Positions 8,782 through 16,932 of a DNA stretch of 64,000 nt are shown here, piece by piece. The stretch is taken from assembly GCA_019359035.1 (NCBI GenBank), contig JAHHIC010000042.1, positions 62,001 to 126,000 on the forward strand. Direction: 5' to 3'. Position 1 is the first letter of the stretch. The number at the start of each line of letters is the position of its first letter. The notes below the pieces were generated by a model, which made no database searches, was not told the origin of the DNA, and saw only the letters and a program-made list of their open reading frames with translations. The DNA is from Scytonematopsis contorta HA4267-MV1 (GTDB lineage: Bacteria > Cyanobacteriota > Cyanobacteriia > Cyanobacteriales > Nostocaceae). A program made the translations under genes and the position numbers.

Positions 8782-9906
8782 ATGAACACCAACTCACAGG
8801 CTGTTAATTCTAACCGCAAGACAAAAATTTTCAATCATCCAGAGCGATTTGTTGAAGGATGGTACTGGGCAATACCTTCCAATAAACTTAAAAAAGGTAA
8901 GGTAAAAGCTATTACCTTTATGGGAAAAGAACTAGCTATTTACCGAGGTGAAAATGGTGAAGTCGTAGCCGTTGACGCTTATTGTCCTCATATGGGAGCG
9001 CACCTAGCAGAAGGAAAAGTCGAAGGTAATGCACTGCGGTGCTTTTTCCATAATTGGAAATTTGATACCGAAGGGATGTGCATAGATATTCCCTGTTTAG
9101 GTGAAGCATTACCTATCAAAATAAAAACTTATCCAACAGCAGAAAAATACGGAATGGTTTGGGTTTGGACAGGTAAAATAGCACAACAAACTCTCCCATT
9201 TGTTCCCGAACTTGAACACGATGAATGTGACGGAGCCTTAGGGAGATATTTTGAAAAAAACTGTCACCCTAATGTTGTGATGGTGAATGCAATTGATGCT
9301 CATCATTTCAACACAGTCCACAATTTTCCAGTCAAAATCTTTTTTCAAAAAGAGGATTTAAATCAAAATGCTATAACATTCAGTAACACGACAAGAGGGG
9401 GAGAAGATTCTATCTTCCTCAAATTTATTCTTCCATTTTACAAAGAAGCCGTAACTTATAGTATGTGCTATTGGTACGGTAGCAATGGTACAGTAACAGT
9501 CGGCCCAGATTTTTTACATTTTCATATAATGTTTGCTTTACGCATGACAGAAGGAGGAAAAACAGAAGGACAAACAATATTAATTACCAAAAAACGCAAA
9601 GGTTTATTTGGCTGGATTTTTAACCGAGTAATTTTATGGGTAACAGAAATAGTCGGAAACTACTTTGCAAAAGGGGATACAAAAATTTTTCAAACAATTC
9701 AATTCGACTTAAAAACCCCAATTCAAGCAGACAATTCCATTATGCAATTTATTCACCATACTGAGAAGCAAAAAGCACTAGTGTGGGGTAGTTGGGAAGA
9801 AGCGCAAGCAATAGAAAAATCAGCATTACGGGAAGCGATACGACTTCAAGAAGCGGGAAAACTTAAAAAACAAGAGCAAGTACAACGATGGGGTGATGGT
9901 GATTGA
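8782..9906 (+). CDS. Rieske non-heme iron oxygenase, first of three
   Basis: 374 residues. The Rieske [2Fe-2S] site is C68-P-H70 and C87-F-F-H90. The mononuclear iron site is in the DxxHxxxxH pattern AIDAHHFNTVH near residue 170, so both centres of an oxygenase alpha subunit are complete. Such enzymes hydroxylate, desaturate or otherwise oxidise rings or N-groups with electrons from a ferredoxin; the layout recalls KshA/cholesterol-7-desaturase-type enzymes. It is closely related in motif spacing to the protein at 12672, so the two are probable paralogs. A ferredoxin gene at 13665 could be the electron donor. Substrate unknown. Confidence 0.85.
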   Translation: MNTNSQAVNSNRKTKIFNHPERFVEGWYWAIPSNKLKKGKVKAITFMGKELAIYRGENGEVVAVDAYCPHMGAHLAEGKVEGNALRCFFHNWKFDTEGMCIDIPCLGEALPIKIKTYPTAEKYGMVWVWTGKIAQQTLPFVPELEHDECDGALGRYFEKNCHPNVVMVNAIDAHHFNTVHNFPVKIFFQKEDLNQNAITFSNTTRGGEDSIFLKFILPFYKEAVTYSMCYWYGSNGTVTVGPDFLHFHIMFALRMTEGGKTEGQTILITKKRKGLFGWIFNRVILWVTEIVGNYFAKGDTKIFQTIQFDLKTPIQADNSIMQFIHHTEKQKALVWGSWEEAQAIEKSALREAIRLQEAGKLKKQEQVQRWGDGD

Positions 9907-10016
9907 ATGAAGGAATAAAGAAAAGTATTGAGTTTAGCTGTTGCTAAAAATGAAACTGCTGAGTAAAAAATCTATGCATCTACCAAAATTACTTCTGTAG
10001 ATACAGGAATAGCCTT

Positions 10017-10391
10017 ATGTCTGGAAAAATTTTTACTATTTTGTCCTTTATGCTTGGTAGTCTTACTCTTTTAACTCCTGCTAATCAAAGCGCTGATGCG
10101 GATGTTAAATCGATAATACCCCAACAGCCACCAGCACAAAGGCAAAAACCACCAACAACTAAGCCAAATCCCTTACTCCATCCCCCATATTGCGAATACC
10201 CAGACTCGAAAATGTTTATTGGGCCGACAATAGAACCGGAAAGAATTGCTCCCGGAATGATTATCCCCAATACCGTACCACCAGAAGAAATTTCTCCAGG
10301 AATGATTATACCCTGTCCGAAATCTCCCAACTCTGACACAAGAGACACAGAGGAGACAAGGGAAATAAAAAAACAACAAGTACAACAATAA
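10017..10391 (+). CDS. secreted proline-rich small protein with duplicated PGMIIP motif
   Basis: 124 residues: an N-terminal hydrophobic stretch (residues 4-22) ending in a likely signal-peptidase site, then a proline-rich region. The segment RIAPGMIIPNTVP is followed by EISPGMIIPCPKS, an internal duplication of about 17 residues. Two cysteines remain in the mature part. I do not recognise a family. It lies inside the oxidative cluster between a Rieske gene and a diiron gene, with 110 and 31 bases on either side, but nothing shows that it shares their function. The start is the ATG at 10017; the frame is coding-like up to a glutamine/lysine-rich end. Confidence 0.55.
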   Translation: MSGKIFTILSFMLGSLTLLTPANQSADADVKSIIPQQPPAQRQKPPTTKPNPLLHPPYCEYPDSKMFIGPTIEPERIAPGMIIPNTVPPEEISPGMIIPCPKSPNSDTRDTEETREIKKQQVQQ

Positions 10392-10422
10392 AAAATCAAC
10401 AATAAAAAATCATCAATAACAA

Positions 10423-11349
10423 ATGACAAACTTTAAAATCGCTGGGTTTGATTTACCCCACGCTCAAGAAGAAGATAAACTACGTCGCATATTATCCTCA
10501 GCACTCAAAAGTAGAACTAATCAAACATCCCAATTACTCTTGAAGAATAGTTGTACTTACTGGGACGAGTCATACTTTGGACTAGAAAAAGTAAAAATTT
10601 TCTCTGATTCTCCTCCACAAGAGCAAGCAGAAATTCTGCGTCTTTGTAACCACGGACTATTAAAAGAAGCCTACTTTATCGAAAAAGCAGGTGTTGGTTA
10701 CATGGCAAAAATGGTCATCCTCGCAGAAACTACCGAAGAGCGAATGCTTTACGCTTTATTTAGTGGAGATGAAGTCACTCACCTCGCAAAAATTAGTAGT
10801 TTTTTAGAAAATTCAGAAATTGTCGGTACTAATGACCCCTTCTTGCGTTTATTAGAAGACGTAGTGGAAAGCTCAGATAAAACAGTATTATTGTTTATAC
10901 TGCAAGTCGTATTGGAAGGATGGGGTTTAACACACTACCGTAGCTTAGCAAAAAGTTGCCAACACCCCGAACTCAGTACGGTATTTCACAGCTTTTTACA
11001 AGATGAAAGCCGTCATCATGGCACAGGGGTAACCCTTTTTGACGAGGTATCGATAACAAAATGCAGTCAAGAAACAATAATTGAAACCCTAGCATTATTT
11101 TTACAAATGGTACAGCTAGGACCACAGCATATAGTTACAGCTATAGAGCAAATCAAAGGTCATTTATCTCCCCAGCAAAAAATTAAAATCTTTCAGGAAT
11201 TGAACACAGAAACCCATAGCGGAACTCGATTGGATTTACTTTTGAGTTTAATGAAAAGCCCAAATGCGGGAACAATAGTACAAGAACTAGAAGCACGAGG
11301 AAGTTTTCAACCCTTTCCAGCAGATAAATGTGTGGTAGGTAATTGGTAA
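10423..11349 (+). CDS. ferritin-like diiron protein
   Basis: 308 residues, mostly helical. The four ligand helices can be read: a Glu in KEAYFIEKAG, ExxH in GDEVTHL, a Glu in LEGWGLTH, and ExxH in DESRHHGTG. This E / ExxH / E / ExxH order is that of ferritin-like carboxylate-bridged diiron enzymes that activate oxygen. It differs from the AurF-type gene that follows, so the cluster contains two separate diiron chemistries. The last residues (VVGNW) and the stop codon come from the first units of the ggtaatt heptamer array. A function as hydroxylase or desaturase is inference. Confidence 0.7.
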   Translation: MTNFKIAGFDLPHAQEEDKLRRILSSALKSRTNQTSQLLLKNSCTYWDESYFGLEKVKIFSDSPPQEQAEILRLCNHGLLKEAYFIEKAGVGYMAKMVILAETTEERMLYALFSGDEVTHLAKISSFLENSEIVGTNDPFLRLLEDVVESSDKTVLLFILQVVLEGWGLTHYRSLAKSCQHPELSTVFHSFLQDESRHHGTGVTLFDEVSITKCSQETIIETLALFLQMVQLGPQHIVTAIEQIKGHLSPQQKIKIFQELNTETHSGTRLDLLLSLMKSPNAGTIVQELEARGSFQPFPADKCVVGNW

Positions 11350-11414
11350 TTGGTAATTGGTAATTGGTAATTGGTAATTGGTAATTGGTAATTGGTAATT
11401 GGTAATTGGTAATT
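11338..11414. repeat. heptamer array GGTAATT, eleven units
   Basis: Eleven perfect tandem copies of ggtaatt (77 bases) overlap the 3' end of the diiron gene and are followed by an ACTCCCC-type pyrimidine tract up to 11475. Confidence 0.95.
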
Positions 11415-11478
11415 GCTTATTTCCTACTCCCCACTCTCTGCTCCCCACTCCCCACTCCCTACTCCCTACTCCCCCAAC

Positions 11479-12675
11479 ATGCTATTAGAAAATCAAAAAA
11501 CTTATCGTAGGTTGCAAATTAATCATACACGCAACAAAGAGCAAGACCATACTCAACTATTAGACAAAGCTGCTGCGGATTTTCGCTATGAAGATTGTCA
11601 AGAGGAATATTGGAACCCAGAAGAATTTTCTTTACTTTACGGTACACCCCTCTGGGAGCAATCCACCCCTAGCCAAAAAATCATACTAAACCAACTTTAC
11701 TGGGTAGCTTATTATTCCCAAATTATTTCCGCAGAAATTGCCACAATTTATTTTAATCAAACTAGCGCAGCCGGACTTTACGCACAAGAAGATTTTAGAA
11801 TCATTTGCGACAGCCTCGATTTAGAATCCGCTCAAGAACGCGCTCACATTAATGCATTTAAAACAGTCGCAAACCAAGTCGAAGCAAAACTATTCGGTAA
11901 ACGAATTTTTAGTTATCCCATGCGTGGACCATTTAGCGAAACAATGGTTTTTGCCGATACCAACTTCTTTAAACGTAAATGGAAAGAACTCCAATTAAAA
12001 ACATTTGGACTTCTATCAGCAGACAACACATTTCTAGCCTGTCAATATTTTACGGTACGCGGAGTCAGAACCCTCAACGGAAAACTAATCCAACATAAAC
12101 TCAGTAACTTTTATCAAAAACATCCCAACCCAGAAAAAGCTCCCATCCCCGCAAAAATTTCTTACTATCACTTCATGGATGAAAGCTTTCATTTTAATAG
12201 CTCCACAATCATCTCCCACGACGTAATTCACTGCCTAAAACCACCAACAGAATTTGAAAAACTCGTCGCAAACCTAGGACTACAAGGTTGTCAAAAAGAC
12301 CATTATCATTTTTCCGTAGCCATCAACGGAATATTTTGGTACGACCCAGCATTATACTCAGCAATTTATCAAATACTATGCTCACCCATCTTCGACATGA
12401 ACGACACCGAAGCAAAAGAAATGATACGACGTTGTTTCACAGAAGAAAGCGAAGGATTACACCGTAGCTACCAAACCCATACAGAAGCCAGAGACTCCTA
12501 TAAAATCTACCTAGAAAAACTAGAATACATCTCGAAAACCAACAAAGAAATGACCATCATGTCCTCAAACACCATCCCCAAATACCTAGCCACCCAAAAA
12601 AAAGCCCTCCCCACCTCCCTCCCATCCCTTTCCTACCTTGGCTCCCTTGGCAACTTGGCGGTTCGTAAATCATGA
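11479..12675 (+). CDS. AurF-like diiron oxygenase
   Basis: 398 residues from the ATG at 11479; the longer upstream reading is repeat DNA (PLSAPHSPLPTPYS) and was rejected. Ligands visible are E86, E120-x-x-H123 and H231-x3-E235-x2-H238. The extra His four residues before the last Glu is the mark of the AurF/CmlI group, which oxidises aryl amines to nitro compounds, and the spacing E86 to E120 (34) is close to that of AurF. I could not place the remaining Glu ligand of AurF with certainty. The C-terminus (LGSLGNLAVRKS) is repeat-derived. The stop overlaps the next Rieske gene (ATGA), indicating coupling. N-oxidation is a hypothesis. Confidence 0.7.
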   Translation: MLLENQKTYRRLQINHTRNKEQDHTQLLDKAAADFRYEDCQEEYWNPEEFSLLYGTPLWEQSTPSQKIILNQLYWVAYYSQIISAEIATIYFNQTSAAGLYAQEDFRIICDSLDLESAQERAHINAFKTVANQVEAKLFGKRIFSYPMRGPFSETMVFADTNFFKRKWKELQLKTFGLLSADNTFLACQYFTVRGVRTLNGKLIQHKLSNFYQKHPNPEKAPIPAKISYYHFMDESFHFNSSTIISHDVIHCLKPPTEFEKLVANLGLQGCQKDHYHFSVAINGIFWYDPALYSAIYQILCSPIFDMNDTEAKEMIRRCFTEESEGLHRSYQTHTEARDSYKIYLEKLEYISKTNKEMTIMSSNTIPKYLATQKKALPTSLPSLSYLGSLGNLAVRKS

Positions 12676-13661
12676 AAATATTCAACAACTTCGACATAAT
12701 AACAAAAGGCTGGTACATAGCCTGTCCAAGCAAAGATATCCCCTTATCTAAAGCAAAATCTATAACACTTTGCGGACAAAAAATAGTAATATTTCGCGGA
12801 CAAGACAATAAAATTCGTGCCCTAAACGCCTACTGTCCACACCTAGGAACCGACCTAGGAATCGGAAAAGTAGAAGGAAATTTAATCCGCTGCTTCTTTC
12901 ATCATTGGGAATTTGATGGAGAAGGAAACTGCAAAAATATTCCTTGTCAACCCACCATTCCCGAAAAAGCAAAACTACAATCCTACGATACCGATGAAAA
13001 ATATGGATTTATTTGGATTTATCCCGACAGCAAAGCACCCGAAGGAGTAGTTGAATTTGACGAACTAAAAGGAAAACCTCTAGTAACATTTTACGACAAA
13101 CCATTTGAACGTAACTGTCATCATCATATTTGTATGATGAACGGAATAGACGCTCAGCATCTACAAACCGTGCATAAATTAAACATAAATATGAACTTAA
13201 CCTTACAACAAAACTCATCCAACACAATCGTAGATTTTACCCTCAACGGAGAATTCCCCAACACAACACAGCGCGAACGTATAGCCATAAAAATTCTAGG
13301 TGATAAATACGAATACACCATGAGATACGCACATGGAACTATTGGACTTTTAACAATTATGAAAAAAGTCAAAATCGTACCAGCACTACATATGATATAC
13401 GCCTATAGCCCCGTAGCACCTAATAAAACGCGCATTCAACCAATTTATATTGCTCAACAAAGAAAAGGAATTTTCGGTTGGTTACTAACACTCATATTAC
13501 TTTTACTCACCAAAGCCGCTTATTATTTCCTTAGAGGTGAAGATGGGTTAATTTATGACAATATTCGTTATAATCCCAATGTGATTTTGAGTATTGATGA
13601 ACCACTAGTTAAATATATGAATTACGTAAATAATTTAGAACCCTCTATATGGTCAAAATAA
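12672..13661 (+). CDS. Rieske non-heme iron oxygenase, second
   Basis: 329 residues with Rieske ligands C55-P-H57 and C74-F-F-H77 and a mononuclear iron motif GIDAQHLQTVH near residue 157 (DxxHxxxxH). The surroundings (LGIGKVEGNLIRCFFHHWEFDGEGNC) match those of the protein at 8782 block by block, so the pair likely arose by duplication and may act on related intermediates. It starts inside the stop of the AurF-like gene and ends three bases before the ferredoxin gene, making a tight three-gene unit of oxygenase, oxygenase and electron donor. A hydrophobic segment near the C-terminus (LLTLILLLL) could touch a membrane. Confidence 0.85.
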   Translation: MKIFNNFDIITKGWYIACPSKDIPLSKAKSITLCGQKIVIFRGQDNKIRALNAYCPHLGTDLGIGKVEGNLIRCFFHHWEFDGEGNCKNIPCQPTIPEKAKLQSYDTDEKYGFIWIYPDSKAPEGVVEFDELKGKPLVTFYDKPFERNCHHHICMMNGIDAQHLQTVHKLNINMNLTLQQNSSNTIVDFTLNGEFPNTTQRERIAIKILGDKYEYTMRYAHGTIGLLTIMKKVKIVPALHMIYAYSPVAPNKTRIQPIYIAQQRKGIFGWLLTLILLLLTKAAYYFLRGEDGLIYDNIRYNPNVILSIDEPLVKYMNYVNNLEPSIWSK

Positions 13662-13664
13662 ATT

Positions 13665-13976
13665 ATGAATACAGAAATTTGTAATGTTAGTTTTCCTCAG
13701 ACGAATTACCAACCAATTTGCTTGTCAAAAAATGAAAATATTTCCGAATATTTAACAGTTCAAAATTCTCCAGTATTATTTGGTTGTCGCACCGGAATTT
13801 GCGGGACTTGTATTGTAGTTGTTAATGGTGATATTCCTCCTCCGACAGAAGAAGAAAAAGAAATTTTAGAAATCTTTGCTCCAGAAAATAGTCAAGTAAG
13901 ATTGGCTTGTCAATTAAAACTAACTAGTGATATAGAAATTACTCTTTTAAAAGGTGATTTATCAGGTAAATTATGA
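13665..13976 (+). CDS. plant-type [2Fe-2S] ferredoxin
   Basis: 103 residues with the CxxxxCxxC pattern (FGCRTGICGTC, residues 44-49 region) and the fourth Cys in RLACQL, as in plant-type ferredoxins. It should carry single electrons to the Rieske oxygenases, and possibly the diiron enzymes, of the cluster. The gene is placed directly after the second Rieske gene. No ferredoxin reductase is encoded in the window, so housekeeping FNR or photosystem I would have to reduce it. It is distinct from photosynthetic PetF in its acidic central region (PPTEEEKEILEIF), which is typical of dedicated ferredoxins. Confidence 0.88.
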   Translation: MNTEICNVSFPQTNYQPICLSKNENISEYLTVQNSPVLFGCRTGICGTCIVVVNGDIPPPTEEEKEILEIFAPENSQVRLACQLKLTSDIEITLLKGDLSGKL

Positions 13977-13988
13977 GTCTATAGAAGT

Positions 13989-14058
13989 GATGGGTTACGG
14001 CGCTTTATATATTTAAAGAACTTTATTTTAACTTTTACAAATGCGCCTAACCCATCCT
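13989..14058. repeat. inverted repeat GGGTTACGGCGC / GCGCCTAACCCA
   Basis: gatgggttacggcgc and gcgcctaacccatc face each other across an AT-rich centre in the 119-base gap between the ferredoxin and the third Rieske gene. It may act as a transcript-processing or termination hairpin, but it looks like one more dispersed repeat. Confidence 0.65.
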
Positions 14059-14095
14059 ACGTAAATTTTACTTTTAAAACATCAATTAAATCAAT

Positions 14096-15130
14096 GTGTA
14101 TAAATATATGAAGTTTGAGGATTTTTGGTACGTTGTTTGTGAAAGTCGTCATTTAAAACCAAATACTGTATTGTCACGCATTATTTTAGATGAGTGGTTA
14201 GCAGTGTTTCGCTCCGATGACAATAAACCTGTGGCTTTACAGGACAGGTGTATGCATCGCAATAGCCGATTGTCCAAGGGTAAAGTTTGCCAAGGAAAAA
14301 TTCAATGTCCTTATCATGGTTGGGTGTATGACGAAACTGGCAAAGTTATTGTTGTACCTTCCGAAGGGGAAAATTTTCGTCTTTCTCAAGCACGTCGTAC
14401 TATTTGCTATGAGACCAGAGAGCAGGATGGTTTTATTTATGTCCGACTAACGCAAAACCCGACTGAGGAATTTGAACCTTTTAAAATGCCTTTTTACCAA
14501 GAAACTGGTTGGGAAACTGTACGAGTTATAAACCGCTTTAATAATAATGTTACTAACTGTGCCGAAAATTTTATCGACATTCCTCACACAGCAAGCGTTC
14601 ACCCTGGAGTGTTTCGGACAGCCAAGCAACAAAAACTAGAGATGACCGTCGAAAGACGAAACGGTTCTGTGTTTACACAGTACAGCAATGAAAATACGAA
14701 CCTCGGTTGGTTTAGCCGTTTTCTCAACGCAAAAGGTTATGAAATTCTCCATAGCGATAGTTTTCACATGCCAAATATCACTAGTGTTGAGTACAATATG
14801 GGACCCCACAGACGACTTTTTATTACCAGCCAATCAATTCCCGAAACGGATAATTCAACCCTTGTTTACACCGACGTGACCTTTAATTACGGCATTTGGA
14901 ACAAACTCGCACGTCCCTTTGTTCGCTGGACTGCTCAATATATTATCCGTCAGGATGTAGAAGCTTTGAAAATTCAATCAGAGGTCATCCAAAAATATGG
15001 AACTCAATTTGCTAATACCCCTGCTGATACGATTCACGTCTTTGTTGAATCTATTCGCAATAAAATTTCCACCGGAGAAGACCCTAGGAAACTCCCTGAA
15101 AAGTCAGTACAATTACATTTCTGGGTGTAG
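14096..15130 (+). CDS. Rieske non-heme iron oxygenase, third, phenylpropionate-dioxygenase-like
   Basis: 344 residues with C52-M-H54 and C71-P-Y-H74 for the Rieske cluster and NFIDIPHTASVHPG near residue 160 for the mononuclear iron. Its CMHRNSRLSKG/CPYHGWVYDETG blocks differ from the other two, so it belongs to another subgroup (HcaE/PaO/vanillate demethylase-like) and is not a recent duplicate. An in-frame ATG at 14108 is an alternative start. The stop TAG is formed by the left arm of the GTAGAGACGCG palindrome at 15127, so the final residues (HFWV) may have been set by repeat insertion. Confidence 0.85.
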   Translation: MYKYMKFEDFWYVVCESRHLKPNTVLSRIILDEWLAVFRSDDNKPVALQDRCMHRNSRLSKGKVCQGKIQCPYHGWVYDETGKVIVVPSEGENFRLSQARRTICYETREQDGFIYVRLTQNPTEEFEPFKMPFYQETGWETVRVINRFNNNVTNCAENFIDIPHTASVHPGVFRTAKQQKLEMTVERRNGSVFTQYSNENTNLGWFSRFLNAKGYEILHSDSFHMPNITSVEYNMGPHRRLFITSQSIPETDNSTLVYTDVTFNYGIWNKLARPFVRWTAQYIIRQDVEALKIQSEVIQKYGTQFANTPADTIHVFVESIRNKISTGEDPRKLPEKSVQLHFWV

Positions 15131-15154
15131 AGACGCGATTAATCGCGTCTCTAC
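15127..15154. repeat. GTAGAGACGCGATTAATCGCGTCTCTAC palindrome
   Basis: A perfect 28-base palindrome that contains the stop codon of the third Rieske gene. Copies at 36593 and 5023 belong to the same family. Confidence 0.9.
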
Positions 15155-15205
15155 ATTATTTCAAATGGTGTACCAAAATTTGGGTTTGGGAAAATGCCCA
15201 AAAAA

Positions 15206-15225
15206 AGAAGTGCCTCAGCACTTCT
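15206..15225 (-). terminator. possible terminator hairpin AGAAGTGC-CTCA-GCACTTCT
   Basis: A perfect 8-bp stem with a four-base loop is preceded by a run of A on the plus strand, so a T-run follows it on the minus strand. On the plus strand it has no T-run, so its effect on the Rieske transcript is doubtful. Confidence 0.4.
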
Positions 15226-15311
15226 CAATAATTCCCAGGTAGAACCTATTCATAAGTATAAAGATTATACCATTTAAAAAATGTATAAAGTTACACGCAA
15301 TAAATTATAAG

Positions 15312-16082
15312 ATGTTGGTTTTCCTCGCCTTTACCATTTTACTCTCAATAACGGCAAAAAAAGACATAAAATTCCAGATATTTCGCCAAAAAGCTCGCGA
15401 AGACTGGATTTTAGACGCCGTTGGTTTATTTTTCCAAGGAATCCTTATTCCTATTTTACAGGTAAAGGTTGTTTATTTAACCTACCAACACTTTCTACCC
15501 AATTTTCATGCTTCCCTTTGTTTACATCCCATCTTCGCTTTTTGCCTCAGTTTTGTCTTTGTCGATTACCTCTACTACTGGAATCATCGTCTTTTCCATA
15601 CCCGTTGGTTATGGTTTGTGCATCAAGTACACCACACAGTTACCGCAATGGATGTGCTAGGAACTTCTCGCAATACCCTGTGGACAAGCTTCCTCATCGT
15701 TTACCTGTGGCTTCACTCTTTATTTATCTACCTACTTTTCGACCCCAGTTGGTACATCCTGGGAGTGAGTCTGACTTCCGCTCTAGACCTGTGGCGCCAT
15801 AGTGCAATTAATCCGCAACCGACATCAATAATTTACCGATTGCTTTCTCCCTGGTTGACCTTACCCCAAGACCATGCATTTCATCATGCAAGTGACTACA
15901 CTGGTGGCAACTACAGTGCAAATCTGAAAATCTGGGATAAAATTCATAACACTTACCACTCATCCGAAAATATACCAGAATATTTAGGCATAAAATCAAA
16001 CCTAACACTTACAGAAAAGCTATTTTTCCCTGATAAAAGGCTAATATTTACCCAATCAGAGTATAAAAAAAATCTTAAATAG
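15312..16082 (+). CDS. membrane fatty acid hydroxylase / sterol desaturase family
   Basis: 256 residues with several hydrophobic segments and the histidine boxes of the family: HRLFH, HQVHHT and HAFHH, and a late H near HNTYH. These bind a diiron centre at the membrane face. Family members hydroxylate or desaturate lipids, sterols or carotenoids. The lipidic nature of this enzyme suggests that the pathway product carries an alkyl chain or is membrane-associated. It is followed after 15 bases by the beta-helix protein gene and then by the GH3 gene, so the three probably form one transcript. Substrate is unknown. Confidence 0.85.
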   Translation: MLVFLAFTILLSITAKKDIKFQIFRQKAREDWILDAVGLFFQGILIPILQVKVVYLTYQHFLPNFHASLCLHPIFAFCLSFVFVDYLYYWNHRLFHTRWLWFVHQVHHTVTAMDVLGTSRNTLWTSFLIVYLWLHSLFIYLLFDPSWYILGVSLTSALDLWRHSAINPQPTSIIYRLLSPWLTLPQDHAFHHASDYTGGNYSANLKIWDKIHNTYHSSENIPEYLGIKSNLTLTEKLFFPDKRLIFTQSEYKKNLK

Positions 16083-16097
16083 ATATTTGTCTTACCC

Positions 16098-16847
16098 ATG
16101 AATCACGAAAAAATCGATACACCAAGCAACAGCGAAACATCTGAACATAGCATGACTGTATTGAGTATAATTCTCTCTTTCTTTCCAGTCATGGTCATGT
16201 TAATCGCATTTGCATCATTTATTTGGATGTGTGCTTCCCCAGGAATTTTCAGCGTAGCTACATTACTATTTTCTCTCTACGGTTTTCCGCTACTAATATA
16301 TAGAATACACCAACATTTTTATCCAGCAAAAGAAGGTATTAGCTATTTAATAGGAAAAGACTATTCACCTTGGTGGGGAAGTCATCAAATACAAGCGATT
16401 TATATTACATTTCCTGCACTAGAAGCGGCATTAAGACTGATACCTGGAGGTTTTTCTCTATGGTTGAAACTTTGGGGTTCTAAAGTTGGGAAAAACGTTT
16501 ATTGGACACCACAATTAGAAATAGCAGACCGAGGGTTGCTAGAAATTGGAGATAATACAGTGTTTGGGAATGGAATTGGTATTTATTCCCACATTATTAA
16601 ACCAAGAAAACAAAACCTAATGTTATATGTGAAAAAAGTGAAAATAGGCAGCAATGTTTTTTTGGGAGCTTGGAACCATATAGCACCGGGTGTATGCATT
16701 GAGGATGAAACTTATGTACCTACCTTTACTCATGTGTATCCGAATAAAACGAAGAGACCTAACCCCAAAGAAAACCCCAACCCCCTCCCCGTAAACGGGG
16801 AGGGGGCTAAGATTGATGATAAATACTTTAGAAAATACAAAAATTAA
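16098..16847 (+). CDS. membrane-anchored left-handed beta-helix acyltransferase-like protein
   Basis: 249 residues: two hydrophobic segments near residues 20-60, then an amphipathic region and, from about residue 130, imperfect hexapeptide repeats (VGKNVYW, IGDNTVFG, IGSNVFLG, APGVCIED) of a left-handed beta helix. Such proteins are usually acyl- or acetyltransferases; a His in the GIGIYSHII segment could be catalytic. The C-terminal tail (NPKENPNPLPVNGEGA) is encoded by the CCCCAACCCCC repeat and is not likely part of the fold. The domain as a whole resembles the beta-helix parts of Pls/NRPS-like acyl-handling proteins, but I cannot name the family. Confidence 0.6.
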   Translation: MNHEKIDTPSNSETSEHSMTVLSIILSFFPVMVMLIAFASFIWMCASPGIFSVATLLFSLYGFPLLIYRIHQHFYPAKEGISYLIGKDYSPWWGSHQIQAIYITFPALEAALRLIPGGFSLWLKLWGSKVGKNVYWTPQLEIADRGLLEIGDNTVFGNGIGIYSHIIKPRKQNLMLYVKKVKIGSNVFLGAWNHIAPGVCIEDETYVPTFTHVYPNKTKRPNPKENPNPLPVNGEGAKIDDKYFRKYKN

Positions 16848-16912
16848 CTATTTCTGTCTATTTTTCGTAGCCCCCTCCCCGCTTGCGGAGAGGGGGTTGG
16901 GGGTGGGGTTTC
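16757..16912. repeat. inverted pair of CCCCAACCCCCTCCCCG hairpin repeats
   Basis: One copy at about 16757-16812 and a second, reversed copy at about 16868-16912 surround the junction between the beta-helix gene and the GH3 gene. They create a false C-terminal tail for the first and a false N-terminal extension (FVAPSPLAERGLG) for the second. The same unit is at 6688. Confidence 0.8.
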
Positions 16913-16932
16913 TTATATTGGGACGAGAAAAT

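Noticed and set aside
16813-16932. 40-residue N-terminal extension of the GH3 protein
   Set aside because: Encoded by the CCCCAACCCCC repeat; the GH3 fold starts with the ATG at 16933.
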